The position numbers and the translations under genes are program-made. The notes under the pieces were generated by a model. It had not been told where the DNA came from, did no database searches, and saw nothing but the letters and a program-made list of their open reading frames with translations. This document shows positions 1-9,290 of a stretch of DNA of 64,000 nt, in pieces. Source of the DNA: Alphaproteobacteria bacterium (GTDB taxonomy: Bacteria; Pseudomonadota; Alphaproteobacteria; Rhodobacterales; Rhodobacteraceae); NCBI GenBank assembly GCA_030424865.1, contig JAUHVR010000010.1, positions 116,529 through 180,528 on the forward strand, read 5' to 3'. The first letter of the stretch is position 1, and each line of letters starts with the position of its first letter.

Positions 1-517
1 CAAACGTCTGCCAGGGTGTCGCCCCCATGGTCCGGGACGCCTCGATGACATCATCGGAAAGTGCTGCGAACCCCCGCGCTATGATCACCAGGGGCAAGGT
101 CACAAAGAACACGCCGTGCGAAATTATCGTGGCTTCGACCCGGCCATACAGTCCTGCCTCTGCCCAGAAAACGCTGGCACCCATCGCGATGATGATCGGC
201 GGCAGCATGAAGGGGCCAATGCCAAGGGCAAATATGGCCCGTCCATAACCCGATTGCAGGCGCCAGAGCACATAGTTGGCGGCAAGTGCGATAGAGACTG
301 CGACGAATGCGGCGATGATGGCGATCAGGATGGAATTGCCGATCGGGATCAGCCAATCGCTTTCCGAAAAGAGTACCGTGTACCAGCGGGCAGACAGTGC
401 TGACGGCGGGAACGATATGTTGCTTTCGGCATTGATGGAAACGCCGGTGACTATGACGAACGGCAGGATCAACCCGGTGGCAAGTGTCAGCATGAAAAGG
501 CGCTTGAGCAGTGTCAT
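1..517 (-). CDS. ABC transporter permease, PotC-like (partial, runs off left edge)
   Basis: Inner-membrane permease of a polyamine-type ABC importer. The reading frame starts at an ATG ending at 517, inside the stop of the preceding permease (ATGA overlap), and stays open for 172 codons to the window edge. It opens with MTLLKRLFMLTLATG, a hydrophobic first helix, followed by further membrane segments. Near the edge is the binding-protein-dependent permease (EAA-type) signature, read as EASRTMGATPWQTF, which contacts the ATPase. The operon order (binding protein, ATPase, permease, permease) matches potD-A-B-C type systems. The C-terminus lies outside the window. The substrate is inferred only from family and from the arginine/ornithine genes nearby. 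Confidence 0.85.
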   Translation of the reverse strand, partial: MTLLKRLFMLTLATGLILPFVIVTGVSINAESNISFPPSALSARWYTVLFSESDWLIPIGNSILIAIIAAFVAVSIALAANYVLWRLQSGYGRAIFALGIGPFMLPPIIIAMGASVFWAEAGLYGRVEATIISHGVFFVTLPLVIIARGFAALSDDVIEASRTMGATPWQTF

Positions 518-1356
518 GACGCACGTCCTTTCCGGCTGGCAAGCCAAAGCGCGCCGATGACCAGCAGTGTGAAGAGAAGCATGATGACCGACAAAGCTGC
601 GCCCAGCGGCATGTTCGCATCGCCCACTGCCTTGTCCGTGATGATGACGGTCATGTTCCAGTTCTGCGGGCGGCCCAGCATTGTCGGCATCACGTAAACG
701 CCCAGGAAATAGACGAACATCGTGACCAGAGACGATAAGATTGCGGGCCTGAACGTTGGAAGGATGACTTTGGTCACGACCTGCAACGGCGGAGTGCCGA
801 GCGTCAGCGCAGCCTCCTCGATGCTGCGGTCGCGCTGCGCCATCTGGGGAAAGAACATCAGCGCAACAAGCGAGAAGCCCAGCGTGATATAGCCGATCAT
901 CATTGCACCGAAACTTGGTGCCAACGACCGCGGGTTTTCCCAAAGCCCGATCCAGCCAAGGAATTTTGGCACGCCGGAGCTTTCCGAAAGCACTATGACC
1001 CAGGCAAAGCCGATGATGACTTCGCTGAGACACATCAACGCCAGCAGCAAGATCACCCAGAAAAGCTGCCAACGGCGCGGCATGTCGACGATGATGTACA
1101 TTGCCGGAAATGCCAGCAGCACAACAAGAACCGCACCCAGAGATGCTGACCACAGGGATCGCAGCGAGATCGTGTAGTAAAAGGAGGAAAAGAACTTGCC
1201 GTAGTTTTCCCAGACAAAGGCGATCTTGTAAAAGCCAAGGGGGTCGCTTTCGTAAAAGCTGACGACGATCATGAAGGCAAGTGGTCCGACAAAGAACAGA
1301 ACCATCATTCCAAGCGGAAAAAGCCCAATGGCGTAAGGAAGGGCGGCGCGTCTCAT
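514..1356 (-). CDS. ABC transporter permease, PotB-like
   Basis: First permease of the polyamine/amino-acid type ABC importer, 280 residues, as usual for the family. An N-terminal membrane helix (about residues 10-32) is followed by a periplasmic loop and about five more hydrophobic helices. The EAA loop is visible as SIEEAALTLGTPPLQVV in the C-terminal half. The start ATG overlaps the stop of the upstream ATPase by 4 bp and its own stop overlaps the next permease, so the three are translationally coupled. It probably forms a heterodimeric channel with the next gene product. The substrate cannot be told from the sequence. Confidence 0.88.
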   Translation of the reverse strand: MRRAALPYAIGLFPLGMMVLFFVGPLAFMIVVSFYESDPLGFYKIAFVWENYGKFFSSFYYTISLRSLWSASLGAVLVVLLAFPAMYIIVDMPRRWQLFWVILLLALMCLSEVIIGFAWVIVLSESSGVPKFLGWIGLWENPRSLAPSFGAMMIGYITLGFSLVALMFFPQMAQRDRSIEEAALTLGTPPLQVVTKVILPTFRPAILSSLVTMFVYFLGVYVMPTMLGRPQNWNMTVIITDKAVGDANMPLGAALSVIMLLFTLLVIGALWLASRKGRAS

Positions 1357-2399
1357 GACGGGATCATCCAGGCATGGTCCATGTCGAACTGGACCAGGGC
1401 TTTGTCGCCGACCTGAAATTCCGGCGGGCTGTCCGAAATGCGCGTATGCACGAACGTGCGGCCGTCCACGTTGAGTTCGGTTTCAATGGACGCGCCCAGA
1501 AGTCGCACGAACTCTACGGTGCCGACCAATCCTGCGTCCCCCTCAGAGGGTCGGGACAGCCGAAGATACTCGGGTCGGACGGCCACCTGATGGCGCCCGA
1601 AGAGCCCTTTGAACGAAGCGCCCGGCGCCCCCAAAGACCGCCCGTCGAGTTGCACGTCGTGGCCAGTGAACTGGGCCTCAAAAACGTTGTTCGTGCCCAT
1701 GAAATCGGCAACGAACGGCGTTGCCGGGCGGGCGTAGACCTCGGTCGGGGTTCCAGCTTGCTCGATCCGGCCTTCGTTCAGAATGACGATCCTGTCGGCA
1801 ATTGACATGGCCTCGTTCTGGTCATGCGTCACGAAGATGGTCGTCACGCCAAGCTTGCGCTGAAGCTTCTTGACCTCAATTTGCAGATGTTCCCGCAACC
1901 CGGCGTCCAGCGCGCTGAAAGGTTCGTCCATCAGGAACAGAACCGGCTGAATGGCCAGCGCACGGGCAATGGCCACGCGCTGGCGTTGGCCGCCGGACAG
2001 CGCGGAAACGGGCCTCTCGCCAAGGCCGCCAAGACCCACAGTTTCGAGAAGCGCGCCGGCTTTTTTCAGGCGCTCCGCCTTGTCCACGCCGCGAATGTCC
2101 AACCCGTAGGCAACGTTCTGAGCGACATTCAGGTGGGGAAACAAAGCCAGACTCTGAAACACCATGCCGACGTTTCGCTTGTGACAGGGAACATCTGCCA
2201 GATTGTCGTCACCCAAACGAAGCGACCCGGATGTCGCATCTTCCAAGCCAGCGATAATTCTGAGCAACGTGGTCTTGCCGCATCCCGAACCACCAAGAAG
2301 ACAAATGAATTCGCCCGAACCGATTTCGAGGTTTACGTCCCTTAGAGCCTGGAAACTGCCGAACTGTTTCTGGACGTTTGAAAGCGAAAGCGTGGCCAT
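1353..2399 (-). CDS. ABC transporter ATP-binding protein, PotA-like
   Basis: Cytoplasmic ATPase powering the adjacent importer; 348 residues, normal for the PotA/FbpC group with a C-terminal TOBE domain. Walker A is GGSGCGKTT near residue 35, the signature loop is LSGGQRQRVAIARAL, Walker B is LFLMDEPFSALD, and the switch histidine lies in FVTHDQNEA. The C-terminal third (from about residue 240) is the beta-rich regulatory domain. It is the second gene of a minus-strand operon, 55 bp after the binding-protein gene and overlapping the next permease by 4 bp. Function is secure; substrate class (spermidine, putrescine or a similar cation) is inferred. Confidence 0.92.
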   Translation of the reverse strand: MATLSLSNVQKQFGSFQALRDVNLEIGSGEFICLLGGSGCGKTTLLRIIAGLEDATSGSLRLGDDNLADVPCHKRNVGMVFQSLALFPHLNVAQNVAYGLDIRGVDKAERLKKAGALLETVGLGGLGERPVSALSGGQRQRVAIARALAIQPVLFLMDEPFSALDAGLREHLQIEVKKLQRKLGVTTIFVTHDQNEAMSIADRIVILNEGRIEQAGTPTEVYARPATPFVADFMGTNNVFEAQFTGHDVQLDGRSLGAPGASFKGLFGRHQVAVRPEYLRLSRPSEGDAGLVGTVEFVRLLGASIETELNVDGRTFVHTRISDSPPEFQVGDKALVQFDMDHAWMIPS

Positions 2400-2454
2400 T
2401 TTTGGTGCCCCCCGTTGTGGGTCGAACCCGATCCGGGTTCGACCGCTGCGCGGC

Positions 2455-3504
2455 TTATTGCGAAATCATCTCCAGGTATTTGTCCGACAGCCAATCGGCT
2501 TCGCGAAGGTGCATCTCGGTCTGTACGCGGATCGGCGTGATATCGCTGCCAACACTGGCGAATTCCTCGTCTGTCAGGTCTGTCGCTTCGCGGGGGACAA
2601 CCGGAAAGATACCAAGGTTCCTTGCCATCTCGGCCTGAACGTCAGCGCGGCTCATGTAGTTGATGAACTTCTGGGCTGCGTCGACATTCTTGCTATCACG
2701 CGGAACCACCCAATATGCATCGCTGAGCACGCCGCCCTCGGCGGGAAAATTGGATTGAACGGCCTTTCCATCCATGGCGGACAGCATGGTGACGTCATGG
2801 TAATAGAGACCGGCGTTATACTCTCCAGCCTCAAGTCCCTGCTGAAACTGCCCTTCGTCACGGTACCAAAGGTTGACCTGAGGCTTCAGCTCCGAAATCT
2901 TCGCGATGACCTTTTCAATCCCCTCGCGCGTATCCAGGACGTCGTAGCCGCCAAAGTGAGTGACGGCCGTGATTTCAAGCAACCCACTGTTTGCATTCGA
3001 CAAAAGAGCAAGCTTGCCATCCCAGTCCACGGTCCAGAGGTCGGCCCAGCTTGCCGGTGCATCGGTGGTGTATTCCGTGTTGGTCACGAAAGTCACGAAC
3101 CAGCTGAGCGCGCCCACTCCGTAGGTGCCGTCGCCATCCGAGACGACCCGCCCCTCCAACAACCCGCTGGTATCCGGCATTGCCTCTGCGTCCAGGCTGG
3201 CCCAAAGACCAATATTGCGCCCCCGGATCAGAACTTCGTCGGCCACCAGTGACAGGTCAGCCGGCGCTTTGCGCGCCCGCGCGGCGTTGGTCAATTGGGT
3301 CATCCAAGCCTGATCGGCCGGTTGCGCGATCGAGCGGACTTCGATCCCAGTTTCGGCAGTGAAGCCCGGGTAAATGACATCGCGAAGAGTTTCTTCAAAG
3401 AACCCTCCCCACGCGCTCACGGTTATTTCTTCGGCAAGAACAGCTGAGCTGGAAAATACCGCCAATCCGGCCGCAGTGGCGATGCTTTTGGCAATGGATG
3501 TCAT
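2455..3504 (-). CDS. Periplasmic extracellular solute-binding protein, PotD-like
   Basis: Substrate-binding protein that delivers ligand to the permease pair encoded downstream. The 349-residue product starts with a Sec signal peptide (MTSIAKSIATAAGL, hydrophobic core, likely cleavage after VLA before EEITVSAWGG). The mature start ITVSAWGGFFEETL is typical of spermidine/putrescine and related binding proteins. First gene of the operon, transcribed away from a LysR gene across a 177-bp intergenic region. Spermidine, putrescine, or another amine or amino acid could be the ligand; arginase and ornithine cyclodeaminase nearby make an arginine-derived amine plausible, but that is inference. Confidence 0.87.
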   Translation of the reverse strand: MTSIAKSIATAAGLAVFSSSAVLAEEITVSAWGGFFEETLRDVIYPGFTAETGIEVRSIAQPADQAWMTQLTNAARARKAPADLSLVADEVLIRGRNIGLWASLDAEAMPDTSGLLEGRVVSDGDGTYGVGALSWFVTFVTNTEYTTDAPASWADLWTVDWDGKLALLSNANSGLLEITAVTHFGGYDVLDTREGIEKVIAKISELKPQVNLWYRDEGQFQQGLEAGEYNAGLYYHDVTMLSAMDGKAVQSNFPAEGGVLSDAYWVVPRDSKNVDAAQKFINYMSRADVQAEMARNLGIFPVVPREATDLTDEEFASVGSDITPIRVQTEMHLREADWLSDKYLEMISQ

Positions 3505-3681
3505 CGTGTGCTCCTTGATTTTCGGCCGGGTGAGACGCTCTCACTTGGACAACCGAGTGTATCTTGATTGAATTCTGCAAGGACACTACCGAACGTCACC
3601 GATGGGTTACATCTGCTCCTGCCGATGTTTCCATTGCTGCGGAAATGCGTTCTAGTGCTGCCAGCAAAGGAAACGGTCCAA
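3505..3681. promoter_or_regulatory. Divergent promoter region between ABC operon and LysR gene
   Basis: This 177-bp stretch separates the start of the binding-protein gene (minus) from the chosen start of the LysR regulator (plus). It must hold both promoters and, by analogy with most LysR systems, the regulator's binding site. I could not fix a specific -10/-35 pair or a clear dyad by eye. Confidence 0.5.
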
Positions 3682-4593
3682 ATGCGTTTATCAGACATCG
3701 ATCTTCGGCTTCTGCGTGTTTTCAAAGCAGTTGCCGAGTCTGGCGGATTTGTGAAAGCGCAGGATGTGCTTGGGATCAATCAGCCGGCGATCAGCTCGCA
3801 TATCGCGAACCTGGAGCAAAGACTGGGTGTCCGGCTGTGTGATCGCGGCAGGGGCGGCTTTTCGCTTACGCCTCAGGGAAGCGAGGTGCTGAGGGAAACC
3901 AACGACCTGCTGGACTATATCGAAGACTATTCCAACAAGCTGAACTCGATTGGGAAGAAAGCTGCCCTGACGGCGCGCATTGGCGTGATTGACTGCTTGT
4001 TGACGGATCCGAACAACCCGATCCCGGCCTGCATCCAGGCGTCGAAAGAACATTTTGACGACATGCACGTTCGTGTGGGCGTTTACGACTATTTGGATTG
4101 TCTCAGTGAGTTGCGTTCCAAAAGGTTGGATTTGGCGGTCGTCGGAAAAGTCGAAGACGAAGGGTTTCCCGAAGATCTTGAAGCGATCAAAGTGTTCGAC
4201 GAAACCAGCGGACTTTATTGCTCGGCAAATCACCCCTGCGCCAGTCTTGACGATGGTCCTGAACTTCGCGATGCGCTTCGGGCCTCTCGAATTTCGGCCC
4301 ATAGTTTTGTCCAAAGCCCTGTCGAAATACAGTTGGATTTGATCCTGCGGGACGAGAATGTCGAGATCGCGCAGGGACATGTCGAATCGACGGTTTACCT
4401 GGCTCTCGCGGGGACGCATGTCGGATTGATCCCCGATCATTTCGCCGAGATTTGGGTCAGGAGGGGCCAATTGGTTCAGATCGCGCCGGGCAGTTTTCAG
4501 GCTGTCTCGTCGTTCCACGCCGTGCGGTTGAAGTCGGCAACGCCTAACCCGGCGCTCAGGTTCCTGTGGGATCAACTCGGCAAGACGGGGTAA
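3682..4593 (+). CDS. LysR-family transcriptional regulator
   Basis: DNA-binding regulator, probably of the divergent ABC importer. I start it at ATG 3682 (MRLSDIDLRLLRVF), giving 303 residues, the usual LysR length; an upstream in-frame extension of 38 codons does not look like the family. The winged helix-turn-helix spans about residues 5-62, with GINQPAISSHIANLEQRLG as the recognition region. The remainder is a periplasmic-binding-like effector domain. It converges on the ornithine cyclodeaminase gene. The effector is unknown; an arginine or polyamine-related ligand is a guess from context. Confidence 0.88.
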   Translation: MRLSDIDLRLLRVFKAVAESGGFVKAQDVLGINQPAISSHIANLEQRLGVRLCDRGRGGFSLTPQGSEVLRETNDLLDYIEDYSNKLNSIGKKAALTARIGVIDCLLTDPNNPIPACIQASKEHFDDMHVRVGVYDYLDCLSELRSKRLDLAVVGKVEDEGFPEDLEAIKVFDETSGLYCSANHPCASLDDGPELRDALRASRISAHSFVQSPVEIQLDLILRDENVEIAQGHVESTVYLALAGTHVGLIPDHFAEIWVRRGQLVQIAPGSFQAVSSFHAVRLKSATPNPALRFLWDQLGKTG

Positions 4594-4776
4594 GTTTCGG
4601 TCGAAACTGCACTTGCGATCCATCCATGAAGTGACCCCCGGAATGGAAGACCATCCGCGGTTGCCGCAAGCTGAGCCAGGTTGACGACGCTTTGTCAGCG
4701 GGTCGCCCAAAACTCGGCGAGCACATGCAATGTGGATCGGCCAAGCACATTCGCCTCAGAGCAGCCCAGCCGCCAA

Positions 4777-5823
4777 TCACATACGGTCTTTTTCTCGTTG
4801 CACCATACCGTACAGATCGCGCGGATCGTCGGGATCGGCGATCACGTCCAACAAGATGTAACGGTCAGAAGTTGCGATTTGATCGCGCAGCCACCGTAGG
4901 GCCGAGAAGTCCTCGATGGCAAATCCAACGCCGTCGAACAGAGTGATTTGATTTTCATTTGTGCGGCCGGGCTTTGCTCCGGTCATGACCTCCCAAAGTT
5001 CCGTCACCGGATGATCGGCCTCGAGCTGTTGAATTTCTCCCTCAATCCGCGTTTGCGGGGGGTACTCAACAAATATGTCCGAGCGCAGCAGGATGTCCCG
5101 ATGAAGTTCCGTCTTGCCGGGGCAATCGCCTCCGATGCCATTGATGTGGACGCCCGCTCCGATCATGTTGTCCGACAGGATGGTGGCGTTCTTCTTGTCG
5201 GCGGTACATGTCGTAATGATGCCCGCGCCATTCATTGCGTCTTGGGCAGAGTCGCAGGGAATGACGGCCAATCCGGTGTTGGCCAGATTGCGCGCACACT
5301 TCTCTGTCGCCCCCTTGTCGGTGTCGTACAGGCGGACTGTGTCGATCCCGCAGATGCGCTTGAGCGCCAGCGCTTGAAATTCGGACTGAGCGCCGTTGCC
5401 AATCATTGCCAGACATTTTGCGCCCTTTGGTGCCAGATACTTGGTGGCCACCGCGCTCATCGCGGCAGTTCTGAGCGCGGTCAACACCGTCATTTCCGTC
5501 ATCAGAACCGGATAACCGGTTTCGACGGACGACAGCAGGCCGAAGGCCACGACGGTCTGCAATCCCTCTTTCGTGTTTTTCGGATGCCCATTCACGTACT
5601 TGAAGCCATAGTCGATCCCGTCCGAAGTCGGCATGAGTTCTATGACGCCCTCTGCCGAATGGCTTGCGACCCGCGGAGTCTTATCGAAGAGCGGCCAACG
5701 CCGAAAATCTTCTTCGATGCACTCGGCAATTCCTGCAATCGCCTCCTCGACGCCGATGTCCAGCACCAGCCGCATCATATTTTCGACGCTGACAAAAGGA
5801 ACGGTATTGGTGTCTGCAGCCAT
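4777..5823 (-). CDS. ocd: Ornithine cyclodeaminase
   Basis: NAD-dependent enzyme of the ornithine cyclodeaminase/mu-crystallin family that converts ornithine to proline and ammonia. The 348-residue product is full length for the family. The Rossmann nucleotide-binding motif is IGNGAQSEFQALAL (near residue 143), and the substrate region includes RTAAMSAVATKYLA. The gene starts 2 bp after the arginase stop codon, so arginase and cyclodeaminase form one transcript performing arginine to ornithine to proline. Members of this family sometimes act on other amino acids, but the pairing with arginase makes ornithine the best call. Confidence 0.9.
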   Translation of the reverse strand: MAADTNTVPFVSVENMMRLVLDIGVEEAIAGIAECIEEDFRRWPLFDKTPRVASHSAEGVIELMPTSDGIDYGFKYVNGHPKNTKEGLQTVVAFGLLSSVETGYPVLMTEMTVLTALRTAAMSAVATKYLAPKGAKCLAMIGNGAQSEFQALALKRICGIDTVRLYDTDKGATEKCARNLANTGLAVIPCDSAQDAMNGAGIITTCTADKKNATILSDNMIGAGVHINGIGGDCPGKTELHRDILLRSDIFVEYPPQTRIEGEIQQLEADHPVTELWEVMTGAKPGRTNENQITLFDGVGFAIEDFSALRWLRDQIATSDRYILLDVIADPDDPRDLYGMVQREKDRM

Positions 5824-5825
5824 TT

Positions 5826-6752
5826 TCAGAAACTCCCGGTTGGGCGATCCATCACGGTCTTGCCCATCAAACTTGTTGTCAGATCGACCATCAGTCGAGC
5901 AGTTTTGCCTGCGTGGTCAAGAAAGGGGTTCAGCTCAACCAGATCAAGTGACGTAACCAGTCCGCTTTCGTGCAGGATCTCCATGATCAAATGCGCTTCC
6001 CGGAACGTCGCGCCACCAGGTACGGTGGTTCCAACGGCTGGCGCAATGCCTGGGTCCAGGAAATCCACGTCCAGGGACACATGAAGCATTCCATTTTCAG
6101 CCGAAACCCTTTTCAGGAACTCGGTCAAGGGGCGAACCACGCCGAATTCGTCAATGCGGCGCATGTCATGGACGGCGACGCCTTGTTCGACCAATCCACG
6201 ATGCTCGGCCACGTCGACCGATCGAATGCCCATCATGCAGATGTTCGCAAGTTTGACCGGCGCGGCAACGGGCGGAAAGTAGGGCGCGAACCCGTCTTGC
6301 CCGGTGACGTAGCCAACGGGCATGCCATGGATATTGCCGCTGTCGGACGTGTCGATCCGATGAAAATCGGGATGCGCATCAAGCCAAAGAAGGAAAAGAG
6401 GGCGATCCAACGAGGCGGCGTAACGCGCGGCCCCGGCCACGGTGCCCAGCGACAGGCTGTGGTCGCCGCCGGCAAAGATCGGGAACTTCCCTCCGTCAAA
6501 ACTATTGAAGGCCGCCTCTTCCAGCGCTGCTGTCCAGGCGACTGCTTCGGCAAGGTTGTTGGCATTTGTGTTGTGCTCCAATTCAGCGACGGGAGAACAC
6601 GCCACATCGCCCAGATCCGTCACTGTGCAGCCAACGTCTTTCAAAGCGGCGGTCAGTCCCGCTATCCGGTAGGCTTCGGGGCCCATGTGACACCCTTTTT
6701 GTCCGGCACCGGTCCCAACCGGCGCTCCCAGTATTACGCAGTCGCGTCTCAC
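5826..6752 (-). CDS. rocF: Arginase
   Basis: Manganese ureohydrolase that splits arginine into ornithine and urea. The 308-residue product carries the metal-binding motifs of the family in order: GGDHSLSLG (about residue 95), DAHPDFH (about 125) and SLDVDFLDPG (about 225), the last followed by APAVGTTVPGG. Translation appears to begin at a GTG at 6752, preceded by a GAGGG sequence. It is the first large gene of the minus-strand arginine catabolic unit, with ornithine cyclodeaminase 2 bp downstream. A 30-codon ORF lies 13 bp upstream and may be a leader. No urease genes are in the window. Confidence 0.92.
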   Translation of the reverse strand: MRRDCVILGAPVGTGAGQKGCHMGPEAYRIAGLTAALKDVGCTVTDLGDVACSPVAELEHNTNANNLAEAVAWTAALEEAAFNSFDGGKFPIFAGGDHSLSLGTVAGAARYAASLDRPLFLLWLDAHPDFHRIDTSDSGNIHGMPVGYVTGQDGFAPYFPPVAAPVKLANICMMGIRSVDVAEHRGLVEQGVAVHDMRRIDEFGVVRPLTEFLKRVSAENGMLHVSLDVDFLDPGIAPAVGTTVPGGATFREAHLIMEILHESGLVTSLDLVELNPFLDHAGKTARLMVDLTTSLMGKTVMDRPTGSF

Positions 6753-6765
6753 GATCCCAACCCTC

Positions 6766-6858
6766 TTAGTAAGTGCCCGTCAATATCTGGCATGGAAACT
6801 CGTCATCGGCGCTTGCTTCGAAAACCATGTCAAGGCGCACGGTCTTCTCGGCGATCAT
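6766..6858 (-). CDS. Possible 30-codon leader ORF upstream of arginase
   Basis: A short ORF beginning MIAEKTVRLDMVFEAS and ending QILTGTY-stop sits on the same strand just before arginase, with an AAAGG ribosome-binding-like sequence 5 nt before its ATG. It ends 13 bp before the arginase GTG, so ribosome transit could influence arginase translation. It could equally be a chance ORF or a decayed gene end. I do not recognise it. Confidence 0.3.
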   Translation of the reverse strand: MIAEKTVRLDMVFEASADDEFPCQILTGTY

Positions 6859-7200
6859 CGATGCCTTTCTCCGGACTTCCTAGTATGAGGTACAGCCTGC
6901 ACACATCCTGAACTGTCGATGCAAACATTTCTCGAAGGTGAATGCGGGCAAGAACGTGATTGGCCATTGGCCACTACCTGATTCCGCTGCGCTGCGGCCT
7001 CGTGAGAGCCGACTTTCGCTGCGACAGCGAGAGCTTACGAGTGACGAACTTGAACTTTTCGGGACGGAACTGCCAGAGAGTCACGCAACTCTAGGGGGCG
7101 CTTACTCTCTTGGTCAAAAATTACATTGCCCAGCCAAACCGGATAGCAGGATGCCATGCCAAAGCAGGCTTCGAGTGGTCCATGACCAGTTCAAGCAGAT
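6859..7200. other. Intergenic region, no gene recognised
   Basis: About 340 bp between the arginase promoter side and the end of the broken LysR gene. It must contain the arginase promoter. Open frames here lack family resemblance and ribosome-binding sites; I see no RNA gene. Confidence 0.5.
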
Positions 7201-8121
7201 CTACGGGACCTTTCCTCCGTCGCCAGTGAGAACCGTTGGCAATTCACGCTTCAGGAATTCAAGTAACACCTCAAACGCCGGTAGCAATCCTTCTCGAGAT
7301 GGCATCAAGAGGCTGATCTGTGGGGTGCCCGCCGTCCAACTCGGCAAAACGCGCACAAGTGATCCGGCGTCAACCTCTGGTCGGCACACATAGGCCGGCA
7401 GGGCGACAAGGCCCAATGACAAAGCAGCAGCGTTTTTGAGCGTCGACATATCATCACTTGCAAAACGCACCTTGCAGGGGACGGATGCGCTTTGCCCGTC
7501 ATCGTCGGTCAGCAGCCATTGGTGCGCCGTTCCGGGTCGTCCGAGAACGAGCGCCGGATGGTTTGCAAGCCCGGCCGGATCATCAGGCGAATGCAGGTTG
7601 CTCAGGTACTCTGGGGAACAGAATATGTGCCATTCCACCTGCGCAAGTCGCACCTGGATGAGGCTCGAGTCGGGCAAAATGTCCATATGACCACGGATCG
7701 CCATGTCGATCCCGCTCTTGATGAGATCCTCCATCCGGTTCGAGGTGCGCTGAACCACGGTCACCCTGGGGTTGTCCTGAAGGAACCGCGGTATGATCTG
7801 ATCCAGGCCAAACTGCGCCATCCCAACGGAACAGGACAGTGTAACGGTGCCTTCGATCCGGTTCGTTTTGCGACGGGCTGCGGTTTCGGCAATCTCGAAT
7901 CGTGCCAAGGCATCCTGGGCGTGGCGGTAGTATTCTTCGCCGGTTTCTGTGGTCGTGACTGCGCGAGAGGTGCGCTACAACAAGCGCACGCCAAGGTCCT
8001 CCTCAAGCTGCCGCACCCGGCGGCTGAGGCGGGATTTGGGAACGCTCAGAGCCCGAGCAGCCGCAGAAAAACCACCCTTTTCAACAACCTGAACAAAGTA
8101 GAACGCGTCGTTATAGTCCAT
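7201..8121 (-). pseudogene. LysR-family regulator interrupted by an in-frame amber codon
   Basis: Read from ATG 8121 the frame gives MDYNDAFYFVQVVEKGG and a full LysR helix-turn-helix, then LGVRLL-stop-RTSRAVTTTETG. The stop is TAG at 7975-7977, codon 49, exactly where family members usually have glutamine (CAG), so a single C-to-T change explains it. After the stop the same frame continues as an intact effector domain to 7201, for 307 codons in total, the normal length. The gene is divergent from pirin, which it presumably regulated. A downstream restart at TTG 7908 would lack the DNA-binding domain. Readthrough, a suppressor tRNA or a sequencing error are alternatives. Confidence 0.85.
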
Positions 8122-8139
8122 GCCGTACCTCGCATATCC

Positions 8140-8170
8140 GTTCCAAATATAGAACGATAAGTTCCAATAT
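8140..8170. promoter_or_regulatory. Putative LysR operator in LysR/pirin intergenic region
   Basis: The sequence GTTCCAAATAT at 8140 is repeated as GTTCCAATAT at 8161, 21 bp (two helical turns) apart, and the first copy is part of the dyad GTTC-N8-GAAC (8140-8155). This arrangement is typical of a LysR regulator's binding region. The adjacent LysR gene carries a nonsense codon, so the site may be orphaned. Confidence 0.5.
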
Positions 8171-8232
8171 TGCCAGATTTTCAGCCAATTGTCTCGCTCG
8201 TATCGTCAATGCAACAAAAGCGAGAGACTGAA

Positions 8233-9099
8233 ATGACCACGCAATCAATTGACAAGCTCGCAGGAGCCCCCTGCGAAACACATGCCCGAAGCGAAGGACG
8301 CAAGATCAGCATCGGTACCGGATTCGCGGCCCAAAGCTACCAACATGCGGACTTCCACGGGCTGATGGACCCGTTGATCATGGTCGATCACTTCGTCGCG
8401 ACAAAGCCCACCTTCGGGCCCCACGCTCATGCAGGGCTTTCTGCTGTGACCGTGATGTTCGAGGACAGCGAAGGTGCATTCCACAACCGTGACTCCATCG
8501 GCAATGACCTCGATCTGGCGCCCGGTGATCTGTATTGGTTCAAGGCCGCGCGCGGAGCCTTGCACGAAGAAGTCCCGCGGCCCGGTTCCAAGATCCACGC
8601 ATTGCAGGTCTTCGTAAACTTGCCCGCAGAGAACCGGCACGACACGCCTTGTGCCTTTCATGTTGCGGCCAGTGACATGCCGAAGCTGTCCGGCGATCGT
8701 GCCGCCGGACGTCTCATCCTAGGGGCAAGCAACGGTGCGGTTGGCTGCGCTGCGCCGGACCTTCACCTTACGCTGATAGATATTACGATGGACGCCGGCG
8801 GTCGGTTTACTCAAAGCGGCGAGCGCGATGAACACGCTTGGGTCCTCGCGATCCGAGGCACATCCAAAGTGGACTGGAGCACAGGCGCGGTCGACTTGCA
8901 CCCCGGCACAGCCGTCGCATTCACAGGCAGCACAGATGTCTCATTTTTCTCGGAAGACGGCGCTCAGGCCGTCCTGTTCCGGGCGCGCCCTCTTCGCGAG
9001 GCGTTCGTCCAACGCGGCCCATTCGCCATGAGCAGCAGAGCCGAGCTTGATGCCGTCGAGGCCGCGTATCGCGCCGGGCAGCTCGGATCAATCGACTGA
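8233..9099 (+). CDS. Pirin family protein
   Basis: Bicupin protein of the pirin family, 288 residues from ATG 8233 (MTTQSIDKLAGAP), which follows a GAGAGACTG stretch; an upstream in-frame start would add 21 atypical residues. The N-terminal cupin shows the metal-binding signature: MVDHFVATKPTFGPHAHAGL carries the histidines, and a downstream glutamate lies in HEEVPRPGSKIHALQVF. Pirins include quercetinase-like dioxygenases and transcription cofactors; which applies here cannot be told. It is transcribed away from the broken LysR gene and is followed by a metallo-beta-lactamase-fold gene on the same strand after 191 bp. Confidence 0.9.
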   Translation: MTTQSIDKLAGAPCETHARSEGRKISIGTGFAAQSYQHADFHGLMDPLIMVDHFVATKPTFGPHAHAGLSAVTVMFEDSEGAFHNRDSIGNDLDLAPGDLYWFKAARGALHEEVPRPGSKIHALQVFVNLPAENRHDTPCAFHVAASDMPKLSGDRAAGRLILGASNGAVGCAAPDLHLTLIDITMDAGGRFTQSGERDEHAWVLAIRGTSKVDWSTGAVDLHPGTAVAFTGSTDVSFFSEDGAQAVLFRARPLREAFVQRGPFAMSSRAELDAVEAAYRAGQLGSID

Positions 9100-9290
9100 C
9101 GATCATCCCGACAGCACCCGACAAGAAAAGGAGACGCCAACCATCAACTCACCTGATCCACCGACCAGCCCCCGGACTGTGCCAGAGCATCTCTTTGGCC
9201 GCCGAAGTCCAAACACTGGCATCCACGGTCAATAAACCAAGGGAGCCTCCCGATATCCCTTGATCATCGCTTCAACAGAGGAACTTTCAA

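Noticed and set aside
4948..6084. 378-codon plus-strand frame
   Set aside because: Antisense shadow of ornithine cyclodeaminase and arginase, whose catalytic motifs are clear on the minus strand.
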